This document shows, one piece after another, positions 1 to 9,229 of a stretch of DNA of 64,000 nucleotides. The DNA comes from JAPPKS01 sp963667895 (GTDB taxonomy: Bacteria > Poribacteria > WGA-4E > PCPOR2b). Made by a program: the position numbers and the translations under genes. The notes beneath the pieces are model-generated. The model saw only the letters and a program-made list of their open reading frames with translations. It did not search any database and had not been told where the DNA came from. Every line of letters starts with the position of its first letter. Positions within the stretch are counted from its first letter, which is position 1. The stretch covers positions 4,278,001 to 4,342,000 of the forward strand of contig OZ245030.1 of the NCBI GenBank assembly GCA_965223985.1. The letters are read 5' to 3'.

Positions 1-222
1 TTTATGGAGGGTATGTGCCTCGGGAATAAATGCACGCTCACAAGCGGTATCTTCACGGCGGTTCAATGTATCGTAGATAACTTGAACCCCAAGACTCGAC
101 ATCCCGAGGTAATAGGTGCTGGGATAAATTAAGGCAAACCGAACCGCTTTCCTGAAATTGAAGCGAGGACGATGCTCTATATCCAGCAAATTTCTGTACG
201 TTTTGCGCAAGTCGCGTTGCAT
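1..222 (-). CDS. Radical SAM protein, N-terminal fragment (B12-binding/TIGR03960-like)
   Basis: The gene runs off the left edge; only the first 74 codons are present. Reading the minus strand from ATG at 222 gives an open frame with the phrase YPSTYYLGMSSLG near residues 36-48, followed by a CERAF motif. This is the characteristic N-terminus of the large radical SAM proteins described as TIGR03960 (cobalamin-binding-like domain, then the radical SAM domain). An AGAGGA ribosome site lies just upstream. The gene starts 31 bases after the ftsZ stop on the same strand, so the two are probably co-transcribed. The Fe-S cysteines lie outside the window, so the catalytic part cannot be checked. Confidence 0.7.
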   Translation of the reverse strand, partial: MQRDLRKTYRNLLDIEHRPRFNFRKAVRFALIYPSTYYLGMSSLGVQVIYDTLNRREDTACERAFIPEAHTLHK

Positions 223-253
223 GCAGTCCTCTTCTGATTGCCCTTAGAAAAGC

Positions 254-1444
254 CTACTTTTTGTCTTTTGAGCCACGCAAGCGGACGAATGTCGGAACGT
301 CCCACTGATCCTCGGTGTTTTCGGAACCTTCTGATTCTTCGCCTCCACCAGTAGTAGTCTTAGAAGAGCGGCCTTGTTGGCCAGTTTGAGTTCCTACAAA
401 CCTTCGACCAAGAATCTCTTCTATATTCATTACTTCGCCGCTTCCTGATATAGGATTCGTGGTTTGGGTATTAGAGTCAAATCCTGTAGCGATTACCGTC
501 ACACGCAGTTCATCTTCCAAATCATCATTATAGGCAAGCCCGAAAATCAGTTGGTCTGTGTCCGATGCACCTCTAATTACATCCATCGCACCCTCCAACT
601 CATGCATCATCATATCGGAGGGGCCCGTGATATTCACAATGATTCCCGATGCACCTTCAATTGAACTCTCTTCCAACAATGGTGAGGAGATAGCATTCTT
701 CGCCGCTATCTCGGCACGATTATCCCCTGATGCAAAACCAATCCCCATCAACGCCCCCCCGGAATCAGACATAATGGTCTTAACATCAGCAAAATCAAGA
801 TTAATCTCGCCCGGGACCGTGATTAGATCCGAGATACTCTGGACAGCGTGGAGTAGAATCTGATCCCCCATACGAAAAGCCAAACGAATGGGTAGTTTCC
901 GATCTACATACTCCATTAGACGTTGGTTAGGAATAACAATTACAGAATCAGCGCATTCCTGAACATTTTGTAAGCCTTCTTCTGCTTGGATAGCTCGTTT
1001 TTTGCCTTCAAAGTCAAATGGACGGGTCATGACACCGATAGTCAATGCTCCACTTTCCTTAGCGAGGCTTGCGATAACCGGGGCTGCACCTGTACCGGTT
1101 CCACCACCCATTCCAGCAGTCACGAAAACCATGTCTGCCCCTTCAACAATGCTTTTCAGTTTATCTTTATCCTCTTCAGCAGCTTTGCGTCCTTTTTCCG
1201 GATCTGCTCCCGCACCAAGTCCACTCGTAGTGTTGATGCCTATTTGTACCCTTGTTGTGTTATGGCATGTTCTGAGCGCTTGCAGATCCGTATTGACGAC
1301 ATAAAATTCTACGCCAGTCAACTCTGCTTCAATCATGCGCTTGACAGCGTTACTTCCTCCACCACCAACGCCAATAACTTTAATGTGCGCTAAATCTTCA
1401 AATTCTTCCTTTTCAAATTCAATCATGTTAATTTCGATTACCAT
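254..1444 (-). CDS. ftsZ: Cell division protein FtsZ
   Basis: FtsZ is the tubulin-like GTPase that assembles the cytokinetic ring under the membrane at midcell. The 396-residue product has the expected length. Visible motifs are the glycine-rich nucleotide start IGVGGGGSNA (residues 24-33), the tubulin signature GGGTGTG (113-119), the T7 synergy loop NLDFAD (215-220), a variable acidic linker, and a C-terminal peptide DVPTFVR that matches the conserved tail used to bind FtsA-type partners. A strong AAAGGAGG lies about 23 bases before the ATG, farther than usual, and an in-frame TAA immediately precedes the ATG, so no longer form is possible. No ftsA or ftsQ is adjacent. A radical SAM gene follows closely. 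Confidence 0.97.
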   Translation of the reverse strand: MVIEINMIEFEKEEFEDLAHIKVIGVGGGGSNAVKRMIEAELTGVEFYVVNTDLQALRTCHNTTRVQIGINTTSGLGAGADPEKGRKAAEEDKDKLKSIVEGADMVFVTAGMGGGTGTGAAPVIASLAKESGALTIGVMTRPFDFEGKKRAIQAEEGLQNVQECADSVIVIPNQRLMEYVDRKLPIRLAFRMGDQILLHAVQSISDLITVPGEINLDFADVKTIMSDSGGALMGIGFASGDNRAEIAAKNAISSPLLEESSIEGASGIIVNITGPSDMMMHELEGAMDVIRGASDTDQLIFGLAYNDDLEDELRVTVIATGFDSNTQTTNPISGSGEVMNIEEILGRRFVGTQTGQQGRSSKTTTGGGEESEGSENTEDQWDVPTFVRLRGSKDKK

Positions 1445-1756
1445 TTATCAATTTAAGTAATCTTATTCCTCCTTTGTCTTGCACCCCACGAGATAGATAA
1501 GACTTGTAAACATGCCAGATAATGTAGCTTCGCAAATTAAAAAGTTGTCGGAGATTCAGATTTCATGCAGGCTTGAGGGTACTCCAGCTTACTTCGGGTC
1601 AACTCCAGAGATTCAACTACAACCGCACTCCTCACAATCGTAAGAGAATACATGAGAAATTATAAATTACTACTCAGTTAAAGTCAATAACTTTTTTGGC
1701 AATTAAATTAAGGTTGATATATAATTACAATTCGTACATGAGTTGATAAATTTACT
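1445..1756. other. Intergenic region upstream of ftsZ
   Basis: This is 312 bases of AT-rich DNA between the oxidoreductase stop and ftsZ, with both neighbours on the minus strand. It presumably carries the ftsZ promoter and leader. I see the ribosome site of ftsZ at its ftsZ-proximal end, but no convincing -35/-10 pair, hairpin terminator, RNA gene or short coding frame. Confidence 0.5.
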
Positions 1757-2647
1757 TCACGCTTTATTTTTCTTGAGGGGGTCGGCTAATATCTGAACTA
1801 TCTCCATGAGATCAAAATGGGCGTTTCGATCTTCATGCACGGGATTCAAAGGGAGGGTTTCGTCAACAAAGCGATACATGTCCGCGGCACCCGCTAAGAT
1901 TTTGGGTGTTAAACCGACATGTGCGAACGTCTCGGAAATTTCCTCCATTTCACCAATCCACCGCTGCGATTTCGGCGGCATCATTGGCACGGTTTGCTCC
2001 ATACGTTTAAATAGCGCAGATTGGCTCATTTGGAGTTCTACCTTGAGCGCATTCATCACGCCCATGACCTCTGCAGCAGTTAGGAGTTCCGTGCACAGTG
2101 CGGTCAACCCTTTCGTCAACGATGCGTAGCACATCTTGATCGCCGATGCTAGCCCGATTTCCTCGCCGAGTGAACGAACGTCCAGTCCAAACTGATTTAA
2201 CGTTTCAAGGGTGTTGACATGAGGACCTGAGGCATAAAAACGAGTCGAGCCTCTGTTTCTGGGTGGAGGTCCGATAATCGATGCATCAACAAAACGCCCT
2301 CCCGCGCTAGTGATGATTTCTCCGATTCTACAAACAGTTTCTGGGGAAATCGCATTGCAATCGGCATAAATGAGGTCTGCGTTAGTTTCGGCAAGTGTGC
2401 GTGCTACTTTTTGTGCAGCTTGCTCCGCTTGAGCGGGGGGCAGAATCGACAAAATGATGTCAGCCTCTCTCACAAGCGCCTGATATGTCGGCACATCAGC
2501 GATATCGGCGCGCGTCGCCAGGGTTCGCGTGCGTTTTCTCCTCCCCTGCAAACATGTAATTACCTTCAATCCATATGAACCCAGTACGCGCCCGACGATA
2601 TGCCCCATATCGCCAGGGCTGAGAATACCTATGGTATTTAACGACAT
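1757..2647 (-). CDS. NAD(P)-dependent oxidoreductase, 6-phosphogluconate dehydrogenase-like with DUF1932 C-terminus
   Basis: The protein has an N-terminal Rossmann fold opening with GILSPGDMG, a variant of the GxGxxG dinucleotide loop of beta-hydroxyacid dehydrogenases. It continues with the family phrase DIILSILPPAQAEQ and a substrate-loop-like DASIIGPPP. The C-terminal helical half resembles DUF1932 proteins (annotated as 6-phosphogluconate dehydrogenase-like). It probably oxidises or reduces a small hydroxy-acid in the cytoplasm; the substrate cannot be read from sequence. The start is taken at ATG 2647, giving 296 residues; an upstream in-frame TTG at 2668 is less likely. It is a single gene, with 283 bases separating it from the M32 peptidase. 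Confidence 0.75.
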   Translation of the reverse strand: MSLNTIGILSPGDMGHIVGRVLGSYGLKVITCLQGRRKRTRTLATRADIADVPTYQALVREADIILSILPPAQAEQAAQKVARTLAETNADLIYADCNAISPETVCRIGEIITSAGGRFVDASIIGPPPRNRGSTRFYASGPHVNTLETLNQFGLDVRSLGEEIGLASAIKMCYASLTKGLTALCTELLTAAEVMGVMNALKVELQMSQSALFKRMEQTVPMMPPKSQRWIGEMEEISETFAHVGLTPKILAGAADMYRFVDETLPLNPVHEDRNAHFDLMEIVQILADPLKKNKA

Positions 2648-2930
2648 GATGTCAATCTCACTATTCAACTACTGCATCTAGTTCTGACAAGTGTTTTTGT
2701 GAAGATGTGCCCGCTGTCACCGCCGGATACATTGCAACTTGTCGTTCAAGTTTTTAGAATAAGAAGTGCATGCTATCTTCGCGCATTTGACAAATGTCCG
2801 GCTTGGGATTTATTTCGCAAATGGCAAATTCTCCCCATCTGTCCGATGCAACCACTTGGTTTTCATGGAGTTCCACACCGCCATTCGGACGATGGCTCTT
2901 CGGTTGTATGTCTTGCTTTCCCGCTGTTGT

Positions 2931-4436
2931 CTACAAATTGTATAACTCTCCGTACTTTGTTCGCAGATAGCGAATGTACGGCGCAATGCTCAAGGGCCCG
3001 CCAGTAACACGCTCAATAAGTTCCGGTGCGGTGTACTTACGTCCATGTTGGTAAATGTTCTCCTTAAGCCATTTATACAGAGTGTTAAACCCAGCAACTT
3101 CGATTTCGGTCGTAATCTCCGGGTGTGCGTGCAAGGCTGTTTCGAAGAACTGCGCACCTAGGATATTACCGAGCGTGTAACCTTGGAAGTTGCCGCCAAT
3201 AACGTCGATGTACCAATGTACATCTTGAAGCACACCATCACGGTCGTTTGGCGGAACAATGCCGAGGTCCGCTTTGAATCGCTCGCGCCACGCTTCGGGA
3301 AGATCGGGCACAATGAGATTTCCCTCAAGTAAATCGAGCTCGAAGTCAAACCGCATCATGACGTGCAGGTTATAGGTTACTTCATCGGCATCTGTGCGAA
3401 TTAGCGATCGCGAAACCTTGTTAATTGCGCGATAGAAGGTCTCCAACGACGTCGCGTTCAGTTGCTTCGGAAAGCTTGCTTGAAGTTTGGGATAGAAATA
3501 TTTCCAGAAACTCTTACCGCGTCCAACGATGTTCTCCCAAAGACGAGATTGGCTCTCATGGACGCTCGCCGACGTTCCACCCGCAAGCGGCGTCCCTTCA
3601 AGTTCCATGGGAATGCCCTGTTCATACATCGCATGCCCCGCCTCGTGCATTGTACTAAAGAGCGCTTCATTCAGATTGTTTTCCCTAACCCGCGTGGTAA
3701 TTCGGACATCGCCTAGCGAAAATTTCGTCATGAACGGGTGGTGGGTTTTGTCTTGCCGTCCACGATTGAAGTTATATCCAAAGCGCTTGATGACCTCAAC
3801 CCCAAAATCTAACTGTTGCGGTTCCAGGTAGATCTGGCGCAAGCAGGAATCGTCCGCCGCGGGCTGACTAGCAATCGCCTCCACTATGGGGACAAGTTGC
3901 TCTCGCAACTCCGAAAATATGGCACGCACCATCGAAGCTCTCATACCGCTATCTGAAAAATTGATTAAGGGATCGGCGATGTGCTCGTAACCGGGGAAGA
4001 ATTCGGCTAGCTGTCTGCTCAAATCCAGCGTCTTTTCGAGATAAGGTTGTACAGCCGCGAAGTCATCCGCTGGCCTAGCCTGTGTCCAAGCCTGATAGGA
4101 TGCGGACCCGTGGCTAGAGAGTTCAGCGACAAACGACGCTGGTACTCTTACTGCTCTCTCATAGTCACACCGAGTGACTCGGACGAGACTAGCATCGTCC
4201 GAGTCATACGGCAAACTATCCTCATAGGACTGTAGCTCTTCCAGCAACCGCCCAATGTCTGGGTCAATAAACTTCTCGTGTGCAAGGCGACCAAGTGTAG
4301 CAATCTGACGTGCGCGAGCAACATCGCCACCAGGCGGCATATAAGTTGATTGGTCCCAGTGCAACAACGCAGCGGCAGAATTCAGGTCGTTAATTTCTGT
4401 GAGGTGGGCTTTGAGTTCTTGTACCTTTGCTTCCAA
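2931..4436 (-). CDS. Carboxypeptidase Taq-type metallopeptidase (family M32)
   Basis: The 501-residue protein matches M32 zinc carboxypeptidases in length and layout. The N-terminus has the family phrase LLHWDQSTYMPPG. The zinc and catalytic motif is HEAGH in STMHEAGHAMYEQG. Downstream are the DADEVTYNLHVMMRFD helix and the NILGAQF segment that build the long substrate groove. It should remove C-terminal amino acids from peptides, with broad specificity, in the cytoplasm. The start is a TTG preceded by GAGGAAG at good spacing. It lies 47 bases after the fdhD stop on the same strand. It ends in TAG. Confidence 0.93.
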   Translation of the reverse strand: MEAKVQELKAHLTEINDLNSAAALLHWDQSTYMPPGGDVARARQIATLGRLAHEKFIDPDIGRLLEELQSYEDSLPYDSDDASLVRVTRCDYERAVRVPASFVAELSSHGSASYQAWTQARPADDFAAVQPYLEKTLDLSRQLAEFFPGYEHIADPLINFSDSGMRASMVRAIFSELREQLVPIVEAIASQPAADDSCLRQIYLEPQQLDFGVEVIKRFGYNFNRGRQDKTHHPFMTKFSLGDVRITTRVRENNLNEALFSTMHEAGHAMYEQGIPMELEGTPLAGGTSASVHESQSRLWENIVGRGKSFWKYFYPKLQASFPKQLNATSLETFYRAINKVSRSLIRTDADEVTYNLHVMMRFDFELDLLEGNLIVPDLPEAWRERFKADLGIVPPNDRDGVLQDVHWYIDVIGGNFQGYTLGNILGAQFFETALHAHPEITTEIEVAGFNTLYKWLKENIYQHGRKYTAPELIERVTGGPLSIAPYIRYLRTKYGELYNL

Positions 4437-4483
4437 AAATTTTCTTCCTCGCTATGATTGCAATATTGAAACTTACTAGATAT

Positions 4484-5299
4484 TCAACGAATTCGCTCTG
4501 GACAGCTATAAACGGTCATGTTTTCACCTCGCATAAACCCGATCAACATCATTTCGCTCCCGCTCGCTAGCTCAACAGCTAAGCTTGACGCCGCTGAAAC
4601 CGCGACGATTGCTGGTATACGCGCGAATAACGCCTTCTGAACAATCTCGAAACTCGCTCGACCACTCACCATCAGAACATGTCTATCTAAAGGGATTTGT
4701 TCACTCATCAACGCTTGTCCAATCACCTTGTCTACTGCATTATGCCGTCCGATATCCTCACGTGCAATCTGAAGTTCCCCTTGTGCACTAAACAGACCTG
4801 CGGCATGGAGTCCTCCTGTTTGTTCAAAAACAGTTTGCGCGGATCTAAGTCTATCATTTAGTTTGTACAATACCGCCTGGTCAAGCTGCAATGACGATTC
4901 AATCGGTGGAATTTCTTGCCAAACCGATTCTATAGTCATTTTGCCACACAATCCGCAACTCGCGTTTGCATGAAAATTGCGTTGCCAACCCTTCTGTTCG
5001 TCAAGTATTTTTCCATTTGCAAGATGTATGTTAATGATATTCTGGAGATTCTCTCCAGCCACATCTTCACAGTAGGTCATCGCCCCGATATCATCGGCAG
5101 ATTGAATCAGTCCCTCTGTGTAGAGAAATCCTGCGCCGAGTTCAAAGTCATGCCCTGGTGTCCGCATCACGACAATCAAGCTTTGGTTCCCAACCCGAAT
5201 TTCGAGGGGTTCCTCTACCACCAAATGATCGTCAGCCGGCGTTGATTGAAAGTTACACCAACGTGTGACCGGTTCTGTTGTTGTTGGTTTTTGGGTCAT
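4484..5299 (-). CDS. fdhD: Formate dehydrogenase accessory sulfurtransferase FdhD
   Basis: FdhD passes sulfur from a cysteine desulfurase to the molybdenum cofactor of formate dehydrogenases and related enzymes. The sequence shows the VEEPLEIRVG opening, the loop cysteine pair SCGLCGK that carries the persulfide, the GGLHAAGLF segment and the cofactor-binding AREDIGRHNAVDKVIG block. The first ATG (5299) is preferred over an upstream TTG at 5332, because the family begins close to this point; length is then 271 residues. No formate dehydrogenase gene is in the window, but moaD and moaE at 23.4-24.1 kb show that the cell makes molybdopterin. It is divergent from lpdA. Confidence 0.95.
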   Translation of the reverse strand: MTQKPTTTEPVTRWCNFQSTPADDHLVVEEPLEIRVGNQSLIVVMRTPGHDFELGAGFLYTEGLIQSADDIGAMTYCEDVAGENLQNIINIHLANGKILDEQKGWQRNFHANASCGLCGKMTIESVWQEIPPIESSLQLDQAVLYKLNDRLRSAQTVFEQTGGLHAAGLFSAQGELQIAREDIGRHNAVDKVIGQALMSEQIPLDRHVLMVSGRASFEIVQKALFARIPAIVAVSAASSLAVELASGSEMMLIGFMRGENMTVYSCPERIR

Positions 5300-5527
5300 G
5301 GATAGAATAGATGTCGAACAGGAAAGATTCAATATGGAGAAAACAGGTTGATTGGTCTTTAGTATCTATTGCATAATATCTATCTTCATTAAGGCGTAAA
5401 TGTGTCGTTGTAAGCTGAAAAGACGAGCAGAGAACTTAACCATGAGTGACACTTCACACGTAGCTTGGTTATTCTAGCATAACATTGATGCTATGTCAAC
5501 TTTCTATTTGCACGTCTTGGAATGAAC

Positions 5528-5556
5528 TTGACAGACTCTTCCTCGCTTCATATAAT
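5528..5556 (+). promoter_or_regulatory. Consensus sigma-70 promoter for lpdA
   Basis: TTGACA at 5528-5533 and TATAAT at 5551-5556 are separated by exactly 17 bases. Both hexamers are perfect matches to the vegetative consensus. A transcript starting near 5563 would leave a leader of about 38 bases before the lpdA ATG at 5601. The rest of the divergent fdhD-lpdA spacer shows no obvious operator. Confidence 0.8.
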
Positions 5557-5600
5557 AACCATTGTGTAGCTGTTATTTTTTCCAGAAATGGGAGGGGACG

Positions 5601-6986
5601 ATGTCTACGTATGATGTTGCTATAATTGGAGGCGGTCCTGGGGGTTATGTAGCAGCAATTAAAGCAGCCCAGTTGGGAGGCAAAGTTTGTCTGATTGAGA
5701 AGGGGGAGTTAGGAGGCACTTGCTTAAATCGAGGATGTATTCCAACCAAGACGTTATTTGCAGTTGCGAACTTCGCAACACAGGTTCGGGGCGCTGCGGG
5801 ATTTGGTCTTAAGATTGACGGTGTAGAGGTCGATTATCCGCAAGTGGTAGCGCACAAAAACGCCACAGTCAAGCAGTTGACAGGAGGCATCGATAAATTA
5901 CTCAAAGGCAACGAGGTTCTTACAATCAATGGAATGGGTGAGCTTACTAGCAGGAATACAATCGAAGTTACTCGATCGGACGGAACGCAGGTGGAAATTT
6001 CGGCAGAGCGGATTATCATTGCCACAGGGTCCGAGCCAGCAAATATCCCAGTGTTTGAAATTGATGAACAGCAAGTGTTGACAACAACGGGAGGGCTTGA
6101 ATTAGCCGAGCTTCCCTCAAGCATGATAATTGTTGGCGGTGGTGTTTCCGGTTGTGAGTTCGCTTCAATTTTCAATGGGCTAGGATGTCAAGTGACTATA
6201 CTTGAGCTATTGCCAACAATTCTTGCAACCGAAGATAGACAGGTTGTACGACAGCTTCGCGTTTTCATGAAGCGGAAGGGTATCGAAATTCAGACGGAAG
6301 CTAATGTGACGGGAGTGAAAAAGTGTGAATCCGGAGTAACAGCAACGCTAGAGTCGGGCGATCAAATCAATGCGGGAAAAATGTTGATTTCAATCGGCAG
6401 AAAACTGAACTCCGAAGGAATCGGATTAAAAACGGTGGGAATTCATACGAGTGCAGAAGGCAAAATTATTGTTAACGATCACATGGAAACCAATGTACCG
6501 GGCATGTACGCGGTCGGCGATGTCGCAAGCCGGTATCTTTTAGCGCACGTCGCATCGGCAGAAGGAATCGTTGCAGCGCAGAATTGCATGGGTGGAAGTG
6601 CAAGGATGGATTACAGCACTGTACCCTGGTGCGTTTTTTCCATTCCTGAAATTGCCAGAGTCGGTATGACGGAAGATGAAGCGATGAATGAAGGCTACGA
6701 CATTAAAGTCGGAAAATTTCCTTATGCGGCAAGCGGCAAAGCACTAGGCATGCGTGAAACGGAAGGATTCGTCAAAATCATCGCAGATACGGAATCCGGC
6801 GATATTCTCGGGGTACATATACTTGGGGCACATGCTTCGGATCTCATCCATGAAGCAGTTGTTGCAATTCGTCTGGGCGCATCCGTCGCAGATCTCGCTC
6901 ACACAATTCACGCCCATCCGACCCTCGCCGAAGCTGTTATGGAATCAGCTGAGGCTGCCTACGATCGCGCCATTCACATGTTGTAA
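5601..6986 (+). CDS. lpdA: Dihydrolipoyl dehydrogenase (E3 component)
   Basis: This FAD enzyme reoxidises dihydrolipoyl groups of 2-oxoacid dehydrogenase complexes or of the glycine cleavage system, passing electrons to NAD. Visible parts are the FAD loop IIGGGPGGYVAA, the redox-active disulfide GGTCLNRGCIPTK, the NAD loop IVGGGVSGCEFA, the second FAD site YAVGDVA, and the dimer-interface catalytic pair HAHPTLAEA. The start at 5601 is set by GGGAGGGG just upstream, which rules out an earlier in-frame start at 5562. Length is 461 residues, normal for the family. It is expressed from a near-perfect promoter and stands alone, with no E1 or E2 gene nearby, as is common for a shared E3. Confidence 0.95.
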   Translation: MSTYDVAIIGGGPGGYVAAIKAAQLGGKVCLIEKGELGGTCLNRGCIPTKTLFAVANFATQVRGAAGFGLKIDGVEVDYPQVVAHKNATVKQLTGGIDKLLKGNEVLTINGMGELTSRNTIEVTRSDGTQVEISAERIIIATGSEPANIPVFEIDEQQVLTTTGGLELAELPSSMIIVGGGVSGCEFASIFNGLGCQVTILELLPTILATEDRQVVRQLRVFMKRKGIEIQTEANVTGVKKCESGVTATLESGDQINAGKMLISIGRKLNSEGIGLKTVGIHTSAEGKIIVNDHMETNVPGMYAVGDVASRYLLAHVASAEGIVAAQNCMGGSARMDYSTVPWCVFSIPEIARVGMTEDEAMNEGYDIKVGKFPYAASGKALGMRETEGFVKIIADTESGDILGVHILGAHASDLIHEAVVAIRLGASVADLAHTIHAHPTLAEAVMESAEAAYDRAIHML

Positions 6987-6998
6987 ATGACGATTTTC

Positions 6999-7032
6999 AA
7001 GCGACAGAAGATTGAACCTGCTGTTGTCGCTT
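6999..7032 (+). terminator. Hairpin downstream of lpdA
   Basis: AAGCGACA at 6999-7006 and TGTCGCTT at 7025-7032 form a perfect 8-bp stem, 12 bases after the lpdA stop. There is no run of T after the stem, so it may be an mRNA 3'-end stabiliser or a Rho-dependent end rather than a classical intrinsic terminator. Confidence 0.35.
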
Positions 7033-7195
7033 CACAATCCTGAAACATGTGGGGCTGGGGGTGGGGTTTTGAAAAAGGGCGTAATCTAATCATCTCACGG
7101 GTGTGCTTGAGGTGTTGTCTATAATTACCTCCAAAAATGGGCAGTTGAACAAGGTGTATTGACGACTGACAAGATTAAGAAAGTAATTCTAATCT

Positions 7196-8155
7196 ATGCC
7201 CCATACAAATAAGCAAGCACTCACAAAACTCGTTTTGGACGAGGCAATTGCGGCTGTTGCCGAGCAAGAGTTCAATCGACTCCGCCGAATCACAAATGAT
7301 GATGTGCAGTTAGCAGAGAATGTCAATGCGGCACTTGATTCGCTTGCCAAGCTCCAATATGGAGTGGAACCAGAATACAACGAGTGGGATGCGCTTTTCT
7401 ACCTCACATGGTACCAACCGCGCCAAATCAATTTAGCACTTACCATATTGCCAGGATTATACGAAGATGCTCGAACAGATCTTGGAGCGAATTTCTCGCT
7501 TCACATCATTGATGTCGGTTGCGGGGCTCTCGCTATACAGTTTGCCATGGCGATACTGGCAACGGAGTATCAGCTGGAGGGCAAAGATGTTACCGTAAAT
7601 GGAATTGACCCAAGTGAGCCGATGAAGAAAATTGGCGAGGCGCTATGGTTGGAGTTCTGGTCTATCCTAAGTGGGCATCCTGACCTGTCGGACCTATCAC
7701 GTGTTTGCGACTATATGACTAACAACTGCGGATTATTCGACTCGCATACTTCGTACTGTTGTTTCGATGGCGGTTTTTCACGGGTCAATCCGCGTTCCGT
7801 ATGTTGGATTATGGCTGTACATGCAATTTATGAGTCCAACAAGGACAAAATCAAACGTGCTTTACAGGCTCTCCAAGGCCAGTATTCTCCTAGTGTAATC
7901 CTTGTCACAGCGCATGAATCCAAGCGCGGTATAGCTCGTTATGTTACCGGTGAAGGCTTCCGCTTCAATAAACTGGACTCCGCGGAGCTTACCTTCCCAG
8001 GGCAACTGCATAAAACTACCGAATGGCGAAGATGTTTAGTTAACAGGTTGCCGGAAAACCCCCGCAATAGCGTGGCGGGTTTGTTGTTCTCCCCGGTGGA
8101 ATGGGCACCGCACAACCACAAAACGACTCTATGCAAAATCTTGGGAGGAGGTTAA
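7196..8155 (+). CDS. SAM-dependent methyltransferase-like protein of unknown substrate
   Basis: The 319-residue protein has a class I methyltransferase core: motif I as IIDVGCGALAIQFAMA (about residues 103-118), then VNGIDPSEPM as the acidic post-I strand. The N-terminal 90 residues include a helical region and the phrase DALFYLTWYQPRQINLAL. The C-terminal half does not resemble a family I know. The stop is only 3 bases before the following radical SAM gene, whose ribosome site GGGAGGAGG lies inside this gene's last codons. The two are therefore translationally coupled and probably work together, for example on a nucleic acid or small-molecule modification. The specific reaction is unknown. 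Confidence 0.6.
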   Translation: MPHTNKQALTKLVLDEAIAAVAEQEFNRLRRITNDDVQLAENVNAALDSLAKLQYGVEPEYNEWDALFYLTWYQPRQINLALTILPGLYEDARTDLGANFSLHIIDVGCGALAIQFAMAILATEYQLEGKDVTVNGIDPSEPMKKIGEALWLEFWSILSGHPDLSDLSRVCDYMTNNCGLFDSHTSYCCFDGGFSRVNPRSVCWIMAVHAIYESNKDKIKRALQALQGQYSPSVILVTAHESKRGIARYVTGEGFRFNKLDSAELTFPGQLHKTTEWRRCLVNRLPENPRNSVAGLLFSPVEWAPHNHKTTLCKILGGG

Positions 8156-8158
8156 ATC

Positions 8159-9067
8159 ATGAGCACGTTGATGCAACAATCTCTGCCTTTCAAGGAACCG
8201 GTAGTCCCCGATCGTCCTAATCAACTCGGTCAGGCAGTAGTCGAATATTCTCCGGTTCGAGACATTCTGACGCGGGCGAGTGGGTTCATGGGCGAATACG
8301 ACTATACGTTGAATCCTTACAGCGGTTGCTCTTTTGGTTGCACCTACTGCTACGCCGCTTTTTTCAGTCTGAGCCGTGAAAAGCGAGATAGATGGGGGCA
8401 TTGGATTACCGTCAAAGAGAACGCCGTCAGCAAGATGGAACGTTTCAAGCGCTCACTAGATGGAAAGCTAATTTATATGAGCAGTGTGACCGACCCCTAC
8501 CAACCCATTGAACGCAAACTGAAGATAACCCGTGACCTGCTGAAAATCTTGGCAGAGCAACATAAACCAAAGCTAGTAGTGCAAACACGTAGTCCTCTGG
8601 TTGTACGAGACTGCGACCTTTTCCGGAGCATTGAAGACAATGGCGGTCGTGTCCAGATAAATATGACAGTCACCACTGATGACGAAGACATCAGGCGTAC
8701 CTTTGAGCCGTATTGTCCATCCAATTCTGAGCGAATGCGGGCAATCGCAGAAATTGTGAATGCCGGCATTGATGCTTGCATCACGATGACACCGTTATTG
8801 CTAGTGAGGGATGCGCTTGCTTTTAGTGAAAGTTTGTTGAAAACAGGGGTAAAAAAATTTATCGCACAGCCATTCCACTTCCAGCGTGGAAAATTTGTTG
8901 CGAGCACACGCGAGGAGGCATTCGCAATTATGGCGCAAAAACTAGGTAGTGAACTGTCATCATTCCGCGCTGAATATCTGAAGCACTACGATATGGTTTT
9001 TGATATCCTTCAAAAGAATTTGCCGAACCTCGGTGAAGGAAAACAGGGATTCGCGCCTCCTTTCTGA
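8159..9067 (+). CDS. Radical SAM protein, spore-photolyase-like (SplB/COG1533 group)
   Basis: The iron-sulfur motif CSFGCTYC sits near residue 55 within NPYSGCSFGCTYCYA, typical of the COG1533 radical SAM group that contains spore photoproduct lyase. Further landmarks are the GKLIYMSSVTDPYQPIE block and VVQTRSPLVVRD. At 302 residues it is a normal length for the non-sporulation members. It probably uses a 4Fe-4S cluster and S-adenosylmethionine to start radical chemistry. DNA repair is not implied, because most members of this group are uncharacterised. It is coupled to the methyltransferase-like gene upstream; a 162-base gap separates it from queC. Confidence 0.8.
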   Translation: MSTLMQQSLPFKEPVVPDRPNQLGQAVVEYSPVRDILTRASGFMGEYDYTLNPYSGCSFGCTYCYAAFFSLSREKRDRWGHWITVKENAVSKMERFKRSLDGKLIYMSSVTDPYQPIERKLKITRDLLKILAEQHKPKLVVQTRSPLVVRDCDLFRSIEDNGGRVQINMTVTTDDEDIRRTFEPYCPSNSERMRAIAEIVNAGIDACITMTPLLLVRDALAFSESLLKTGVKKFIAQPFHFQRGKFVASTREEAFAIMAQKLGSELSSFRAEYLKHYDMVFDILQKNLPNLGEGKQGFAPPF

Positions 9068-9229
9068 ATAATGCGACCCTGACAAAGCATCGGTTTTGGC
9101 GATAACCTCTAAGCTCGACTTTGTACATTTAGGTGGCAAGACAGACAGTGTCAATCAAGCGTTGAAGAAAAGCGGGGGTAGGCTGTTCTCAGAAACTGAT
9201 AATTTAAGATTAGAAAGGACCGATAACAA

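Noticed and set aside
986..1393. Plus-strand frames over ftsZ
   Set aside because: The minus strand encodes unmistakable FtsZ; the plus frames are cysteine- and serine-rich shadows.
9068..9229. preQ1 riboswitch upstream of queC
   Set aside because: No compact pseudoknot-like C-rich and A-rich motif could be recognised in the leader.
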